Of a DNA stretch of 64,000 nt, positions 39,554 through 48,850 are shown in pieces. Position 1 is the first letter of the stretch; the number at the start of each line of letters is the position of its first letter. Below the pieces are notes generated by a model. That model saw only the letters and a list, made by a program, of their open reading frames with translations, had not been told where the DNA came from and searched no databases. Position numbers and translations under genes: made by a program. The stretch comes from Sphingomonas oligoaromativorans (GTDB taxonomy: Bacteria > Pseudomonadota > Alphaproteobacteria > Sphingomonadales > Sphingomonadaceae): assembly GCF_011762195.1 (NCBI RefSeq), contig NZ_JAASQK010000004.1, positions 62,001 to 126,000 on the forward strand, read 5' to 3'.

Positions 39554-40081
39554 CTAACGCTCGCGAAGGCGTGGCATCAGCTCGACGAAGTTGCAGGGCT
39601 GGTGGCGGATGTCGAGCTGGCTGGCGAGGATGCCGTCCCAGCCGTCCTTCACCGCGCCGGTCGAGCCGGGCAGCGCGAAGAGATAGGTGCCGCGCGCCAC
39701 GCCCGCACAGGCGCGGGACTGGATCGTCGAGGTGCCGATCTTGGCGTAGCTCAGCCAGCGGAAGAGTTCGCCGAAGCCGGGGATTTCCTTGTCCCACACG
39801 CGGGCGAAGGCTTCGGGGGTCACGTCGCGGCCGGTGACGCCGGTGCCGCCGGTGGAGATGACGCAGTCCACGTCCGGGGCCGCGATCCAGCCGAGCAGGC
39901 GTTCGGCGATCCGCTCGGCATCGTCCTTCTCGATGGCGCGGTCCGCGAGAAGGTGGCCGGCCGCCTCGATCCGCTGGACCAGCGTGTCGCCGGAGCGATC
40001 ATCCGCCGCGTTCCGCGTGTCGGAGACGGTGAGGACGGCGATGCGGACGGGCCGGAAGGGGATGGAGGCGTCGATCGGCAT
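39554..40081 (-). CDS. moaB: MoaB/MogA family molybdenum cofactor protein
   Basis: 175 residues of the MoaB-type molybdopterin-binding fold, adenylating molybdopterin before molybdate insertion. Motifs: [38 protein letters not shown] and the late [15 protein letters not shown], which matches the PGS-x3-V motif. The start ATG overlaps the stop of the lytic transglycosylase gene by one base (TGATG), so translation is coupled to an unrelated gene. A frame extension of 34 codons upstream lies inside that gene and is not used. Confidence 0.88.
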   Translation of the reverse strand: MPIDASIPFRPVRIAVLTVSDTRNAADDRSGDTLVQRIEAAGHLLADRAIEKDDAERIAERLLGWIAAPDVDCVISTGGTGVTGRDVTPEAFARVWDKEIPGFGELFRWLSYAKIGTSTIQSRACAGVARGTYLFALPGSTGAVKDGWDGILASQLDIRHQPCNFVELMPRLRER

Positions 40082-41889
40082 CAGTTGGCGCGCGCGGGAG
40101 CGGAAGCGCGCGGAAAGGCGGCCGGCGCGCTGGTGGCGAAGCCGGCGCGCGGCCCGGTCTGGGCGCCGGGGAATCGCGGCCATGCGCCCTGCGCCAGGGC
40201 CTTGAGGCTGGATGTCTTCTCGCCGGACTGGCGCTGATACATCCAGTAATTGCGCAGCACGGTCGTCACATAGCCGCGCGTCTCGGCATAAGGGATGCTC
40301 TCGATATAGAGCAGCGGATCGCTGTCGGCGCGGGTGGCTATGTTCCAGCGGGCGACGGCGTTGGGGCCGGCATTATAGGCGGCGATCACCTTGGGCAGCA
40401 GCCCGCCGGTGCCGGCCGCGTCGCGGAGCTGCTCGAGATAGGCCTGCCCATAGGCCATGTTGACCTGCGGCGAGGCGAGCGCGCCATGATCGCCGACCAC
40501 GCCGCCGCGCCTGCGGTCGACCAGATCGGCGGTGGTGGGCAGCACCTGCATCAGGCCGCGCGCGCCGGCCGGGCTCACCGCATCGGTGCGGAAACGGGAT
40601 TCCTGGAGGGTGTGGGCGAAGACCAGCGCCTTGTCGACCTGCCAGCCGCCCTGAGGCACCCAGTTGGGCGCGGGATAGCGCGCGCTCGCCTCGACCCGCT
40701 CTCCGGCGGGGAGGTTGTGCGCGAGCCAGATCTGCGTCGCGGGAAGATCGAGACGCGCGGCCAGATGGAGCAGCGGCTTATGATCGCGATCCTCGCCGAT
40801 CCGCGCCTGCCAGCGCAGCATCTCGTCGGCGAGGCCATATTCGCCGATCTCGGCGAGTGCCGCGGCGCGGCGGACGTTGGGATGGACGGAAAGCTGCGTC
40901 CATTCGGACGGCGTGAGCTTCGGCGCGGCGGCCGATGTCGGCACCGCCATGCCGAGCAGGCGGGCGGCGATCAGGCCGTAAAAGGTTTCGGGGCTGCGGG
41001 CGGCGGCGCGGAGCCGGGCCTGCACCCGGTCGAACCGGCGGCACGCCATTTCGGCGCGCGCGGTCCAGAACAGGCCGGCGGCGCGCATCTCCTCGTCGCT
41101 GGCGTTGGCGCCGACGCGGGTGAAGGCGTCCTCGGCGGATTTGCAGTCGTTGGTCCGCCACGCGGCGAGGCCCTGCACCCAGCTTGCCTGCACCGCCCAG
41201 TCCCCGGCGCCGCGCGCGGCGAGTGTGGCGAGGCGGGTGGCGTCCTTGTCGTCGCCGTTGAGATAATAGCTCCACGCGACGCGCTGCTGCCATTCGGTGG
41301 CGGCTTCGGGCGTGAGCTGGGGGAGAGTGGTGTTGAGCAGCGCCTCGGCGTCGGCCGGCTTGTCGGCCTTGAGCAGAGGACGCGCCTGCACCGAGAAGAC
41401 GGCGGCGGCGAGATCGCCGGCGGTCGGCTTGGCGGCGATGCGGCGGGGGGCGCCGTTCACCCAGTCGAGATCGCGCGGGGCGGGCAGCGCCGGCAGATCG
41501 CCGGGGCCGCGCTTGCGGGCGAGGAGGGCGAGCTGCGGTGCCTGCGGCAGGTCCGGCGCGGCGTCGAGCAGGGCGACGAGATCGCTCCGCTCGACGCGCG
41601 GGCTGTTCTTGGCGAGGAAAAGCTCGGCGCGCGCCACGGGCGTCAGCACGCCGTCGCCAAGCGCTGCGAGGCCCGTCTGCGCATCCGACCAGCGCCCGTT
41701 GCGGAGCGCATCGAACACCGCGGCATAGCCCTGGCGCTGCTGGGGGGTAAGCAGGCTGCCCGAATTGGTGGCGACGCTCGCGACATTGGGCGGCGGCGGG
41801 GCGAGCAGGGTGGGCGTCGATGTCTGGGCCACCAGCGCGGTCGACGAGGCCAGCGCGATGGCCAGTCCGAGGAAGGGCCGCAACGTCAC
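40081..41889 (-). CDS. soluble lytic murein transglycosylase (SLT family)
   Basis: 602 residues. A signal peptide ([22 protein letters not shown]) is followed by a long helical superhelix (about 45-420), and the C-terminal catalytic lysozyme-like domain (about 430-570). The catalytic Glu is in [20 protein letters not shown], followed by [21 protein letters not shown] and [14 protein letters not shown]. It cleaves peptidoglycan in the periplasm, releasing anhydro-muropeptides. The GTG start overlaps the stop of the UDG-like gene (GTGA). Confidence 0.92.
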   Translation of the reverse strand: MTLRPFLGLAIALASSTALVAQTSTPTLLAPPPPNVASVATNSGSLLTPQQRQGYAAVFDALRNGRWSDAQTGLAALGDGVLTPVARAELFLAKNSPRVERSDLVALLDAAPDLPQAPQLALLARKRGPGDLPALPAPRDLDWVNGAPRRIAAKPTAGDLAAAVFSVQARPLLKADKPADAEALLNTTLPQLTPEAATEWQQRVAWSYYLNGDDKDATRLATLAARGAGDWAVQASWVQGLAAWRTNDCKSAEDAFTRVGANASDEEMRAAGLFWTARAEMACRRFDRVQARLRAAARSPETFYGLIAARLLGMAVPTSAAAPKLTPSEWTQLSVHPNVRRAAALAEIGEYGLADEMLRWQARIGEDRDHKPLLHLAARLDLPATQIWLAHNLPAGERVEASARYPAPNWVPQGGWQVDKALVFAHTLQESRFRTDAVSPAGARGLMQVLPTTADLVDRRRGGVVGDHGALASPQVNMAYGQAYLEQLRDAAGTGGLLPKVIAAYNAGPNAVARWNIATRADSDPLLYIESIPYAETRGYVTTVLRNYWMYQRQSGEKTSSLKALAQGAWPRFPGAQTGPRAGFATSAPAAFPRASAPARAN

Positions 41890-42638
41890 TGGCCGAGCAC
41901 TCCGAGCAACAGCCGCATGTCCGCCCAGGCCGCGCCCTTGAAGGCGGGCATCCGGCGCAGATGGCGGGGATGGAAGGTGGCGATGGCGGGCACATGGCCC
42001 TCGTCATGCTCGACCGAGCGCAGGCCGCCCCGCTCGTTGAGCGCGTCCGGGCCGAGCAGCCAGCGGGCGGTTTCGTCGCCGAACAGGATCAGCGCCCTGG
42101 GCTTCGCGAGGGCGATATGGCGGCGCATCAGGCGGGTGAGGGCTTCGCCCTGTTTCTCGTCGATTCGGCCGGCGATGCGCGCGGGCGAAAGGGGGGCATA
42201 ATAGATCCGAGCGCGATCGCGCCCCATGGCGGCGAGCATCGCGTCGAACAGGCGGCCCGTCTCCGCGCCGAACAGATGACCGGCCTCGCCGTCGCCCGGA
42301 TCGGGCATGTCGGCGACGATCATCAACTCCGCCCCCGGCGTGCCGGCGGGGCCGACGCGGCGACCGGGCGGAGCGGCGTTCGGCATGTAATCGCCGGTCG
42401 AGAGCAGGGCGTGAAGCGCTTCGATCGTGTCCGGCAGTCCGGCGGCCTCCGGCGCGGCGACCGGTGCGGCAGCCGGCGCGATGGGAGTGGTCGCCAGCAT
42501 CTCCATGCGGGGTTGCGGCGGGGCCAGCCAGTCGCGCGTCGCATCGTCGGCGAGGGCGTCCACGCCCGCGTCCGCCCACCAACCGAGCGCGCTGGCGATG
42601 ACGTCGCGAAACCGATGATCCCCCCCGTTCAGCATCAT
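41886..42638 (-). CDS. uracil-DNA glycosylase-like protein without cysteines
   Basis: 250 residues, resembling family 4 UDGs in the C-terminal two thirds: ELMIVADMPDPGDGEAGHLFGAETGRLFDAML stands where those enzymes have GEAPGxxED...GxPFVGxxG, and ATFHPRHLRRMP matches the HPxxL motif. The protein has no Cys at all, so it cannot carry the 4Fe-4S cluster of family 4. The N-terminal 70 residues are an Ala/Pro-rich extension. It may be a diverged glycosylase or have lost activity. It is the first gene of the operon with the transglycosylase and moaB. Confidence 0.7.
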   Translation of the reverse strand: MMLNGGDHRFRDVIASALGWWADAGVDALADDATRDWLAPPQPRMEMLATTPIAPAAAPVAAPEAAGLPDTIEALHALLSTGDYMPNAAPPGRRVGPAGTPGAELMIVADMPDPGDGEAGHLFGAETGRLFDAMLAAMGRDRARIYYAPLSPARIAGRIDEKQGEALTRLMRRHIALAKPRALILFGDETARWLLGPDALNERGGLRSVEHDEGHVPAIATFHPRHLRRMPAFKGAAWADMRLLLGVLGQ

Positions 42639-42764
42639 TTAGCCCATGGACCGAGGTTGACGCGGCCGTCAATCTCGGGGCACGCGCAATCTGGTCAAAA
42701 TGGTATCGGATTGCGCCAATACGCGTTCCTGCGGGGGAAGGCGGGCGAACGGGGAGGAGTGTTG

Positions 42765-44417
42765 ATGTCGGAACGCGAATCGATGGCCTATGATGTCGTC
42801 ATCGTAGGCGCCGGCCCGGCCGGTCTGGCCGCCGCGATCCGGCTGAAGCAGCGTGCCGAGGCGGAAGGCCGCGAACTCAGCGTCTGCGTGCTGGAGAAGG
42901 GCTCCGAAGTCGGCGCGCATATCCTGTCGGGCGCGGTGGTCGATCCGATCGCGCTCAACGAGCTGATCCCCAACTGGCAGGAGCTGGACAGCCCGCTCAC
43001 CGTGCCCGTGGTGGAGAACCATCACTGGGTGCTGAGCAAAAGCGGGAAGTGGGCGATGCCGCACTTCGCCATGCCGAGCTTCATGAACAACAAGGGCACC
43101 TACACGGTCAGCCTCGGCAATCTGTGCCGCTGGCTGGCGGGACAGGCCGAGGCGCTGGGCGTGGAGATCTTCCCCGGCTTCGCGGCGGCCGAGATCCTGT
43201 TCGACGAGGACGGCGCGGTGAAGGGCGTCGCGACCGGCGACCTCGGCATCGCGAAGGACGGCACGCGCAAGCCCGACTATCAGCCCGGCATGGAGCTGCA
43301 TGGTCGCTACACCTTCTTCGCGGAGGGCGCGCGCGGGCACCTGACCAAGGAACTGAAGCGCCTGTTCGAGCTGGAGCGCGATTGCGATCCGCAGGTCTAC
43401 GGGCTCGGCCTCAAGGAATTGTGGGACATCGATCCCGCCAAGCATGTGCCGGGCCGCGTGATCCACACGCAGGGCTGGCCGCTCGACGATGCATGGGGCG
43501 GCGGCTTCATCTATCATCAGGCGAACAATCAGGTCGCGATCGGCTTCGTCGTCGCGCTCGATTACAAGAACCCGTGGCTCTCGCCGTTCGAGGAGTTCCA
43601 GCGCTGGAAACAGCATCCTGAAATCCGCTCGATGCTGGAAGGGGGCCGCCGCGTCTCCTACGGCGCGCGCGCGATCAATGAGGGTGGCTGGCAGTCGGTG
43701 CCGCGCCTGATCTTCCCCGGTGGCGCGCTGATCGGCTGCTCGGCGGGCTTCGTGAACGTGCCCCGCATCAAGGGCAGCCATACCGCGATGAAGAGCGGGA
43801 TGCTCGCCGCCGAGTCCGCTTATGACGCGATCGTCGCGGATCGGCAGCAGGACGAGCTGACCGCCTACCCCGAGACGCTCGACAAGAGCTGGATCGCCGA
43901 CGAGCTGAAACTGGTCCGCAACGCCGAGCCGGCCGTCTCGAAGTTCGGCGGCACGATGGGCACGCTCGTCGCCGGCGTCGACATGTGGATGCGGCATCTC
44001 AGGATCGGCCTGCCCTTCACGATGAAGCACAAGCACGCCGACAACGAGCAGCTCTGGCAGGCCAACCAGCAGAAGAAGATCGACTATCCGAAGCCGGACA
44101 ATGTCATCAGCTTCGACCGCCTCTCGTCGGTGTTCCTCTCTGGCGTGAACCATGAGGAGGATCAGCCGGTCCACCTGACGCTCAAGGATGCGTCGGTGCC
44201 GATCGAGGTGAACCTCAAGCTCTACGAGGCGCCCGAGCAGCGTTACTGCCCGGCCGGCGTCTACGAAATCGTGGGGCGCGAGGAGAATGCGCCGCGCCTC
44301 CAGATCAACGCGCAGAACTGCGTCCACTGCAAGACCTGCGACATCAAGGATCCGACCCAGAACATCAACTGGGTGGTGCCGGAGGGCGGCGGAGGCCCGA
44401 ACTATCCGAACATGTGA
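42765..44417 (+). CDS. electron transfer flavoprotein-ubiquinone oxidoreductase
   Basis: Membrane-associated enzyme that passes electrons from ETF (loaded by acyl-CoA and other dehydrogenases) to ubiquinone. The 550 residues show FAD binding in VVIVGAGPAGLAAAIRL, the conserved SGAVVDPIALNELIPNW, the quinone/membrane loop region, and a C-terminal 4Fe-4S site (RYCPAGVY and NCVHCKTCDIKDP). Full length and conserved. The start ATG 42765 follows GGGGAGGAG; the frame is open far upstream but that is shadow. Confidence 0.94.
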   Translation: MSERESMAYDVVIVGAGPAGLAAAIRLKQRAEAEGRELSVCVLEKGSEVGAHILSGAVVDPIALNELIPNWQELDSPLTVPVVENHHWVLSKSGKWAMPHFAMPSFMNNKGTYTVSLGNLCRWLAGQAEALGVEIFPGFAAAEILFDEDGAVKGVATGDLGIAKDGTRKPDYQPGMELHGRYTFFAEGARGHLTKELKRLFELERDCDPQVYGLGLKELWDIDPAKHVPGRVIHTQGWPLDDAWGGGFIYHQANNQVAIGFVVALDYKNPWLSPFEEFQRWKQHPEIRSMLEGGRRVSYGARAINEGGWQSVPRLIFPGGALIGCSAGFVNVPRIKGSHTAMKSGMLAAESAYDAIVADRQQDELTAYPETLDKSWIADELKLVRNAEPAVSKFGGTMGTLVAGVDMWMRHLRIGLPFTMKHKHADNEQLWQANQQKKIDYPKPDNVISFDRLSSVFLSGVNHEEDQPVHLTLKDASVPIEVNLKLYEAPEQRYCPAGVYEIVGREENAPRLQINAQNCVHCKTCDIKDPTQNINWVVPEGGGGPNYPNM

Positions 44418-44501
44418 CAGGCTTCGCTTGCCACGGCGGGCGGGATCGGGAAAAGAACGGGGAAAGAGGGGCCTGAACCACTCGTGTCGAGTCTGTCACC
44501 G

Positions 44502-46163
44502 ATGAGCTTTACCCGCCCCGTCCTTCTGGCCGCGATCGCCGCACTGGCGGTTGCGCCCGCGGCTTCGGCCGACACGCCGCGCCATGCCCGCAGCGCGATC
44601 GCGGACTATGTCCATGCCCGCGTGGCCGACGATCTCGGCCAGCTCGACGTGGCGGCGGCCGGTTTCGCGGCGGCGGCGGACGGCAATCCGGGCAACACCA
44701 GCCTCGCCCTTCGCGCCTTCCGCCAGTCGGTGGCGGCGGGCGACATGGCGCTCGGCCTGCGCATGGCGCACCAGCTCGACGCGAGTGGATCGCTGCCGCC
44801 GGACGGCACGTTGCTGCTGCTCTCCGAGTCGATCGCCAAGAGGGACTGGAAGCAGGCGAAGGCGCTGACCGATCGCGTCGATCGCGAGAAGCTCTTTTCC
44901 TTCCTGTCGCCGGTGCTGCGGGCGTGGATCGCGTTCGGCGCGAAGCAGGGCGATCCGGTGGCCCTGCTCGATGCCGGCGGCGTGACCGGCCTCGCCGAAA
45001 CCTATGCGGCCGAGCAGCGCGGGCTGCTGCTGATCGCGGTCGGCAAGGAGACGGCGGGCGTTGCGGCGCTGGGTGCGCTCCAGCTTCCCGATGGCGGGCG
45101 TTCGGCGCGGCTGAGGATCGCGGCGGCGGCGGCGCTCGATCAGCGGCACGAGCGCGAGGCGGCTCTGGCGATGCTGACCGGCGACTGGCCGGCCATCGCG
45201 CGGGCGCGGGCGACGCTCACCGCACATCACAAGCTGCGCGGCGCGGTGGACACGCCCGCGACCGCCATCGCCGAGCTGTTCGTGCGCGTGGCGGCGGATA
45301 TCAACAAGCAGCAGGCGGCCCCGCTGGCGCTCCATTTCGCGCGGGTCGCGACGCTGCTCGCGCCGGACGACAGCGCGGCATGGCTGGTGACGGCGAGCAT
45401 CCTCTCGGCCGGCGGCGCGCAGGATGCGGCGCTCGACGCGCTGGGGCATACCACCCCCGACGATCCCTTCATCAGCACGATCCGCGACGCGCGGCTGACC
45501 CTGCTCGTCCGTGCGGGACGCACCGATCAGGCACTGGCGGAGGCTCAGGCGGCCACCACCGCGCCGGAAGCGGGCAGCCGCGACTGGTCGCGCCTGGCCG
45601 ATCTCTATGCGGGCAGTCATCGCCCGGCTGATGCCGCCGCCGCTTATGGCCGCGCGCTGGCGCTGGCCGGCGGGGACAAGGCGCCGCCCGAGGTGGCATG
45701 GCCGCTGCTGCTCCAGCAGGCGAACGCGCAGCTTGAAGCGGGCGACTGGCCGGCATCGAAGGTTTTGGCCTCGCGCGCCCTCGCGCTGGCGCCGCGCCAG
45801 CCGGCGGTGCTGAACTTCATCGGCTATTCCGAGATCGAGCATGGCGAGAATCTGGATGGCGCCTCCGCGCTGATCGCGCGGGCGAGCGCGCTGGCGCCGG
45901 ACGATCCCTCCATCTCGGATTCGCTCGGCTGGTCCTGGTATCTGCGCGGCGATCTAGATCGGGCGATTCCGCTGCTGGAACGCGCGGCTCAGGGCGCGCC
46001 GGCGGAGAGCGATATCAACGAGCATCTGGGTGACGCCTATTGGAAGGCCAACCGGCGGCTGGCCGCGCGCTATGCGTGGCGGGCGGCGCTGGTTGCGGCC
46101 GATGGAGAACAGGCCAGCCGCCTCAAGACCAAGATCGATTTCGGACTGACCGTCAAACCGTGA
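44502..46163 (+). CDS. exported TPR-repeat protein
   Basis: 553 residues with a signal peptide (VLLAAIAALAVAPAASAD) and tetratricopeptide-like helices throughout, clearest near the C-terminus: AVLNFIGYSEIEHGENLDGA, SISDSLGWSWYLRGDLDRAI and ESDINEHLGDAYWKANRRLAAR. Probably a periplasmic scaffold; homologues sit just before ispE in sphingomonads as far as I recall, but the role is unknown. GTG 44484 is an alternative start. It overlaps ispE by 4 bases (GTGA). Confidence 0.82.
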   Translation: MSFTRPVLLAAIAALAVAPAASADTPRHARSAIADYVHARVADDLGQLDVAAAGFAAAADGNPGNTSLALRAFRQSVAAGDMALGLRMAHQLDASGSLPPDGTLLLLSESIAKRDWKQAKALTDRVDREKLFSFLSPVLRAWIAFGAKQGDPVALLDAGGVTGLAETYAAEQRGLLLIAVGKETAGVAALGALQLPDGGRSARLRIAAAAALDQRHEREAALAMLTGDWPAIARARATLTAHHKLRGAVDTPATAIAELFVRVAADINKQQAAPLALHFARVATLLAPDDSAAWLVTASILSAGGAQDAALDALGHTTPDDPFISTIRDARLTLLVRAGRTDQALAEAQAATTAPEAGSRDWSRLADLYAGSHRPADAAAAYGRALALAGGDKAPPEVAWPLLLQQANAQLEAGDWPASKVLASRALALAPRQPAVLNFIGYSEIEHGENLDGASALIARASALAPDDPSISDSLGWSWYLRGDLDRAIPLLERAAQGAPAESDINEHLGDAYWKANRRLAARYAWRAALVAADGEQASRLKTKIDFGLTVKP

Positions 46164-47008
46164 ACCAGCTTCCTTCGGCCGAGACGGCCTATGCCAAGAT
46201 CAATCTCGCGCTCCATGTCCGCCGCCGTCGGCCGGACGGCTATCATGAGCTGGAGACGTTGTTCGCATTCTGCACCGATGGGGATCGGCTGAGCGCCGCG
46301 CCCGCCGATGCTCTGTCCCTCGCGATCGAGGGGCCGTTCGGGGAGGGGCTGTCGGCGGGGCCGGACAATCTCGTGCTGCGCGCGGCCGAGGCGCTGCGGA
46401 CGGCGGCGGGCGTGACGACGGGCGCCGCGATCCGGCTCGACAAGCGGCTGCCGGTCGCCTCGGGCATCGGCGGCGGCTCTGCGGACGCGGCGGCGGCTTT
46501 GCGGCTGCTGGTGCGGTTGTGGGGCGTGGAGGTGCCGGATGCGGTGCTCCACGACATCGGCGCGGCGCTGGGGGCAGACGTGCCGGCCTGCATCGCCTCG
46601 CGCGCCTGCAGGGGCGAGGGGCGGGGCGATGCGCTCGATTTCCTCGACGAGGGCGCGCTGGCGGGTATGGCGGTGCTGCTGGTCAATCCGCGCGTGCCGG
46701 TGCCGACGGGGCCGGTGTTCCAGCGCTGGAACGGTATCGACCGGGGCGAGCTGGCGGCGGGCGATCCGCTCGCGGCGGCGCTCTCGGGGCGCAACGATCT
46801 GGAGCCGCCCGCGCGCGCAATGCAGCCGGTGATCGCCGAGGTGGTCGAGGCGCTGGCCGCGATGCCGGGCGTCGTTCTGGCGCGGATGTCGGGCTCGGGC
46901 GCCACCTGCTTCGCGCTGTATGAAGACGTCGCCGCGCGCGATGCGGCGGACGCGGCCATCGCCGCCGCGCATCCCGGCTGGTGGCGTCTGGCGACGACGC
47001 TCCGCTAG
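46160..47008 (+). CDS. ispE: 4-diphosphocytidyl-2-C-methyl-D-erythritol kinase
   Basis: Phosphorylates CDP-methylerythritol in the non-mevalonate isoprenoid pathway, feeding the precursor pool used by IspA at 27142. The 282 residues match the GHMP kinase pattern: ETAYAKINLALHVRRRRPDGYHELETLF, LPVASGIGGGSADAAAALR and MSGSGATCFALY. The GTG start overlaps the TPR gene stop. Its stop codon shares the palindrome CTAG with the stop of the convergent DUF885 gene. Confidence 0.94.
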   Translation: MNQLPSAETAYAKINLALHVRRRRPDGYHELETLFAFCTDGDRLSAAPADALSLAIEGPFGEGLSAGPDNLVLRAAEALRTAAGVTTGAAIRLDKRLPVASGIGGGSADAAAALRLLVRLWGVEVPDAVLHDIGAALGADVPACIASRACRGEGRGDALDFLDEGALAGMAVLLVNPRVPVPTGPVFQRWNGIDRGELAAGDPLAAALSGRNDLEPPARAMQPVIAEVVEALAAMPGVVLARMSGSGATCFALYEDVAARDAADAAIAAAHPGWWRLATTLR

Positions 47009-48789
47009 GCGAGCGCCGCCTCCACCATCGCGAAGGGACGCGGCCCCGCATCCAGTACGGTCGCGTGGAAGCCGTGCAGGTCGAAACGGCGGCCGGCTGT
47101 CATCCGGGCATGATCGCGCAGCGCGAGCAGCCGCTGGAGGCCCAGGGTCGGGCTCACCGCCTCGCCGGGCAGCGCCATGATACGATCGATCGCGCCGCGC
47201 TGCGGGGCGCCGGTCATCTGCGTCATCTCCGCCTCGGCCTGTTCGCGGGTCCAGCGCTGGGCGTGGATGCCGATGTCCGTCACCAGTCGCGCGGCGCGCA
47301 GCAGTTCGTCGGAGAGGCGGGCGATGTCGCCCCACGGATCGCGGGCGAACAGGCCCTGCTCGGCGGCGAGACGCTCGGCATAGCAGGCCCAGCCGGCGCT
47401 GATCGCGGGCCACGCGCCCATCCGGGCGAAGAGGGGGCGATCCTTCGTCGCGCGGCTCGCCTGAAGGTGAAGGCCCGGCAATCCCAGATGATAGGCGAGC
47501 GGAGACACCCCCGGCGTCGGCAGCGCGTGGACGGAGCGCGTGTCCAGCCACAGCGCGGCCGTGCGGCTGCCGTCGATCGCGGCGGGCATGTAGAAGGAAC
47601 CGCCGACGGCCCTGAGCCCCGCCTCGGGCAGGGCGCGGATGTCCAGCGGCGGCGTGTCGCCCGCCGGCACCAGATGCGGCAGAATGGCGTGCGCCGCGTC
47701 GATCCGGGCCTGCGCGGTCTGGAGCAGGGAGGCGCGGCCGCCCTCGTCGTCGCTCTCGATGAACTCGGGGTGCGCGGCGAAGGCGGCGGAGACCCGGTCC
47801 GCGAGGCTTCCCTTGTGAAGCCCCCGCAGCGTCAGTCGCCGGTCGAGCAGCCCGGCGATCCGTGCCACCTCGCTACGGCCGAACGCCTGCGCGTCGGCGA
47901 GGCTCATCCCCGTGTCTCCGGCGCGGGCGACATTGGCGACGTGGAGCGCTTCGCCGTTCTTCTGCGCCCACAGGCCGATCTCGGGCCGCCCACGCCGGGT
48001 CAGGGCGGCGGTGGTGTCGCGCAGCATGGCCATGGCGGGCTGGACATGCTTCCCGATCGTCTGCGCCGCTAGCCGGGTGGCCGCCGCCCGCTGATCGGCA
48101 TCCGCGATCCGCTGGCCGAGCGCGACGACCAGCGGATGCCGTTCGGCCGGCACCAGCAGGAAGGCATCCATCTGCGGCAGCGCGGCACGGCTGACGGTGG
48201 CGGGGGGCACGCACCCGGCCGATTCGTCCGCCCGCATCGCCTCCGCGACGCCCAGCAGCGCCGCCCCATAGGCATCCAGCCGGGCCTGCCACGCATCGAT
48301 GGCGGCGGGCGTCGCGACGTCCTGCATCAGCCGCATCGAGGTTGGCGTCGAGACATGAGGCCCGGAAAAAGCGGTGGCGAGATAAGGCTGATGGATCGGG
48401 CCAAGGGGATCGTTGCGGCCATAGGGGATGTCCGCGCTCGTCACGGCGGCATCGAGCAGGCCGCGCACCGTCGCGGTTTGCGCGTCACAGCCCTCGGCCG
48501 GGATCATCGCCCGCGCACCCGCGACGGCCAGCCCGAGCGCGGCGCGCCCATCCGGCGACCAGTCGTCGCAGCGCCGCGCGGCGGGGCCGCCGGCCGACGC
48601 CTCCAGCAGACCCGCCGTCACCGCCGCCTCGGGCAGCAGCGACAGGATCGGAGCCGTCAATGCATCGAGGCCGGCCGCCGGCGCGGGGCAATGGGTCGTC
48701 ACCTCCGCCGCGAACGCCCGCGCCGGGGCGGCAAAAGCCCAACCTGCCGCCAGCATGGCCACTGCTTCGCGCCGCGTTTGTCCTGCCAC
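47005..48789 (-). CDS. exported DUF885 family protein
   Basis: 594 residues of the DUF885 family, often described as metallopeptidase-like though I cannot confirm catalysis. A Tat-like signal (QTRREAVAMLAAGWAFAAPARAFAAE) leads the protein. The C-terminal half has the typical features: SVHALPTPGVSPLAYHLGLPGLHLQ, FARMGAWPAISAGWACYAERLA and AQRWTREQAEAEM. The HExxH-like element seen in some members is not evident. The GTG start at 48789 has GGAG about 10 bases upstream; the open frame continues farther but without signal. It diverges from the crotonase gene by 61 bases. Confidence 0.78.
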   Translation of the reverse strand: MAGQTRREAVAMLAAGWAFAAPARAFAAEVTTHCPAPAAGLDALTAPILSLLPEAAVTAGLLEASAGGPAARRCDDWSPDGRAALGLAVAGARAMIPAEGCDAQTATVRGLLDAAVTSADIPYGRNDPLGPIHQPYLATAFSGPHVSTPTSMRLMQDVATPAAIDAWQARLDAYGAALLGVAEAMRADESAGCVPPATVSRAALPQMDAFLLVPAERHPLVVALGQRIADADQRAAATRLAAQTIGKHVQPAMAMLRDTTAALTRRGRPEIGLWAQKNGEALHVANVARAGDTGMSLADAQAFGRSEVARIAGLLDRRLTLRGLHKGSLADRVSAAFAAHPEFIESDDEGGRASLLQTAQARIDAAHAILPHLVPAGDTPPLDIRALPEAGLRAVGGSFYMPAAIDGSRTAALWLDTRSVHALPTPGVSPLAYHLGLPGLHLQASRATKDRPLFARMGAWPAISAGWACYAERLAAEQGLFARDPWGDIARLSDELLRAARLVTDIGIHAQRWTREQAEAEMTQMTGAPQRGAIDRIMALPGEAVSPTLGLQRLLALRDHARMTAGRRFDLHGFHATVLDAGPRPFAMVEAALA

Positions 48790-48850
48790 CGTACCGATAC
48801 TCCGATTACCGTCGCTTGCCCTCGTGACATTCGGCGCGGCCCGCGACAAT

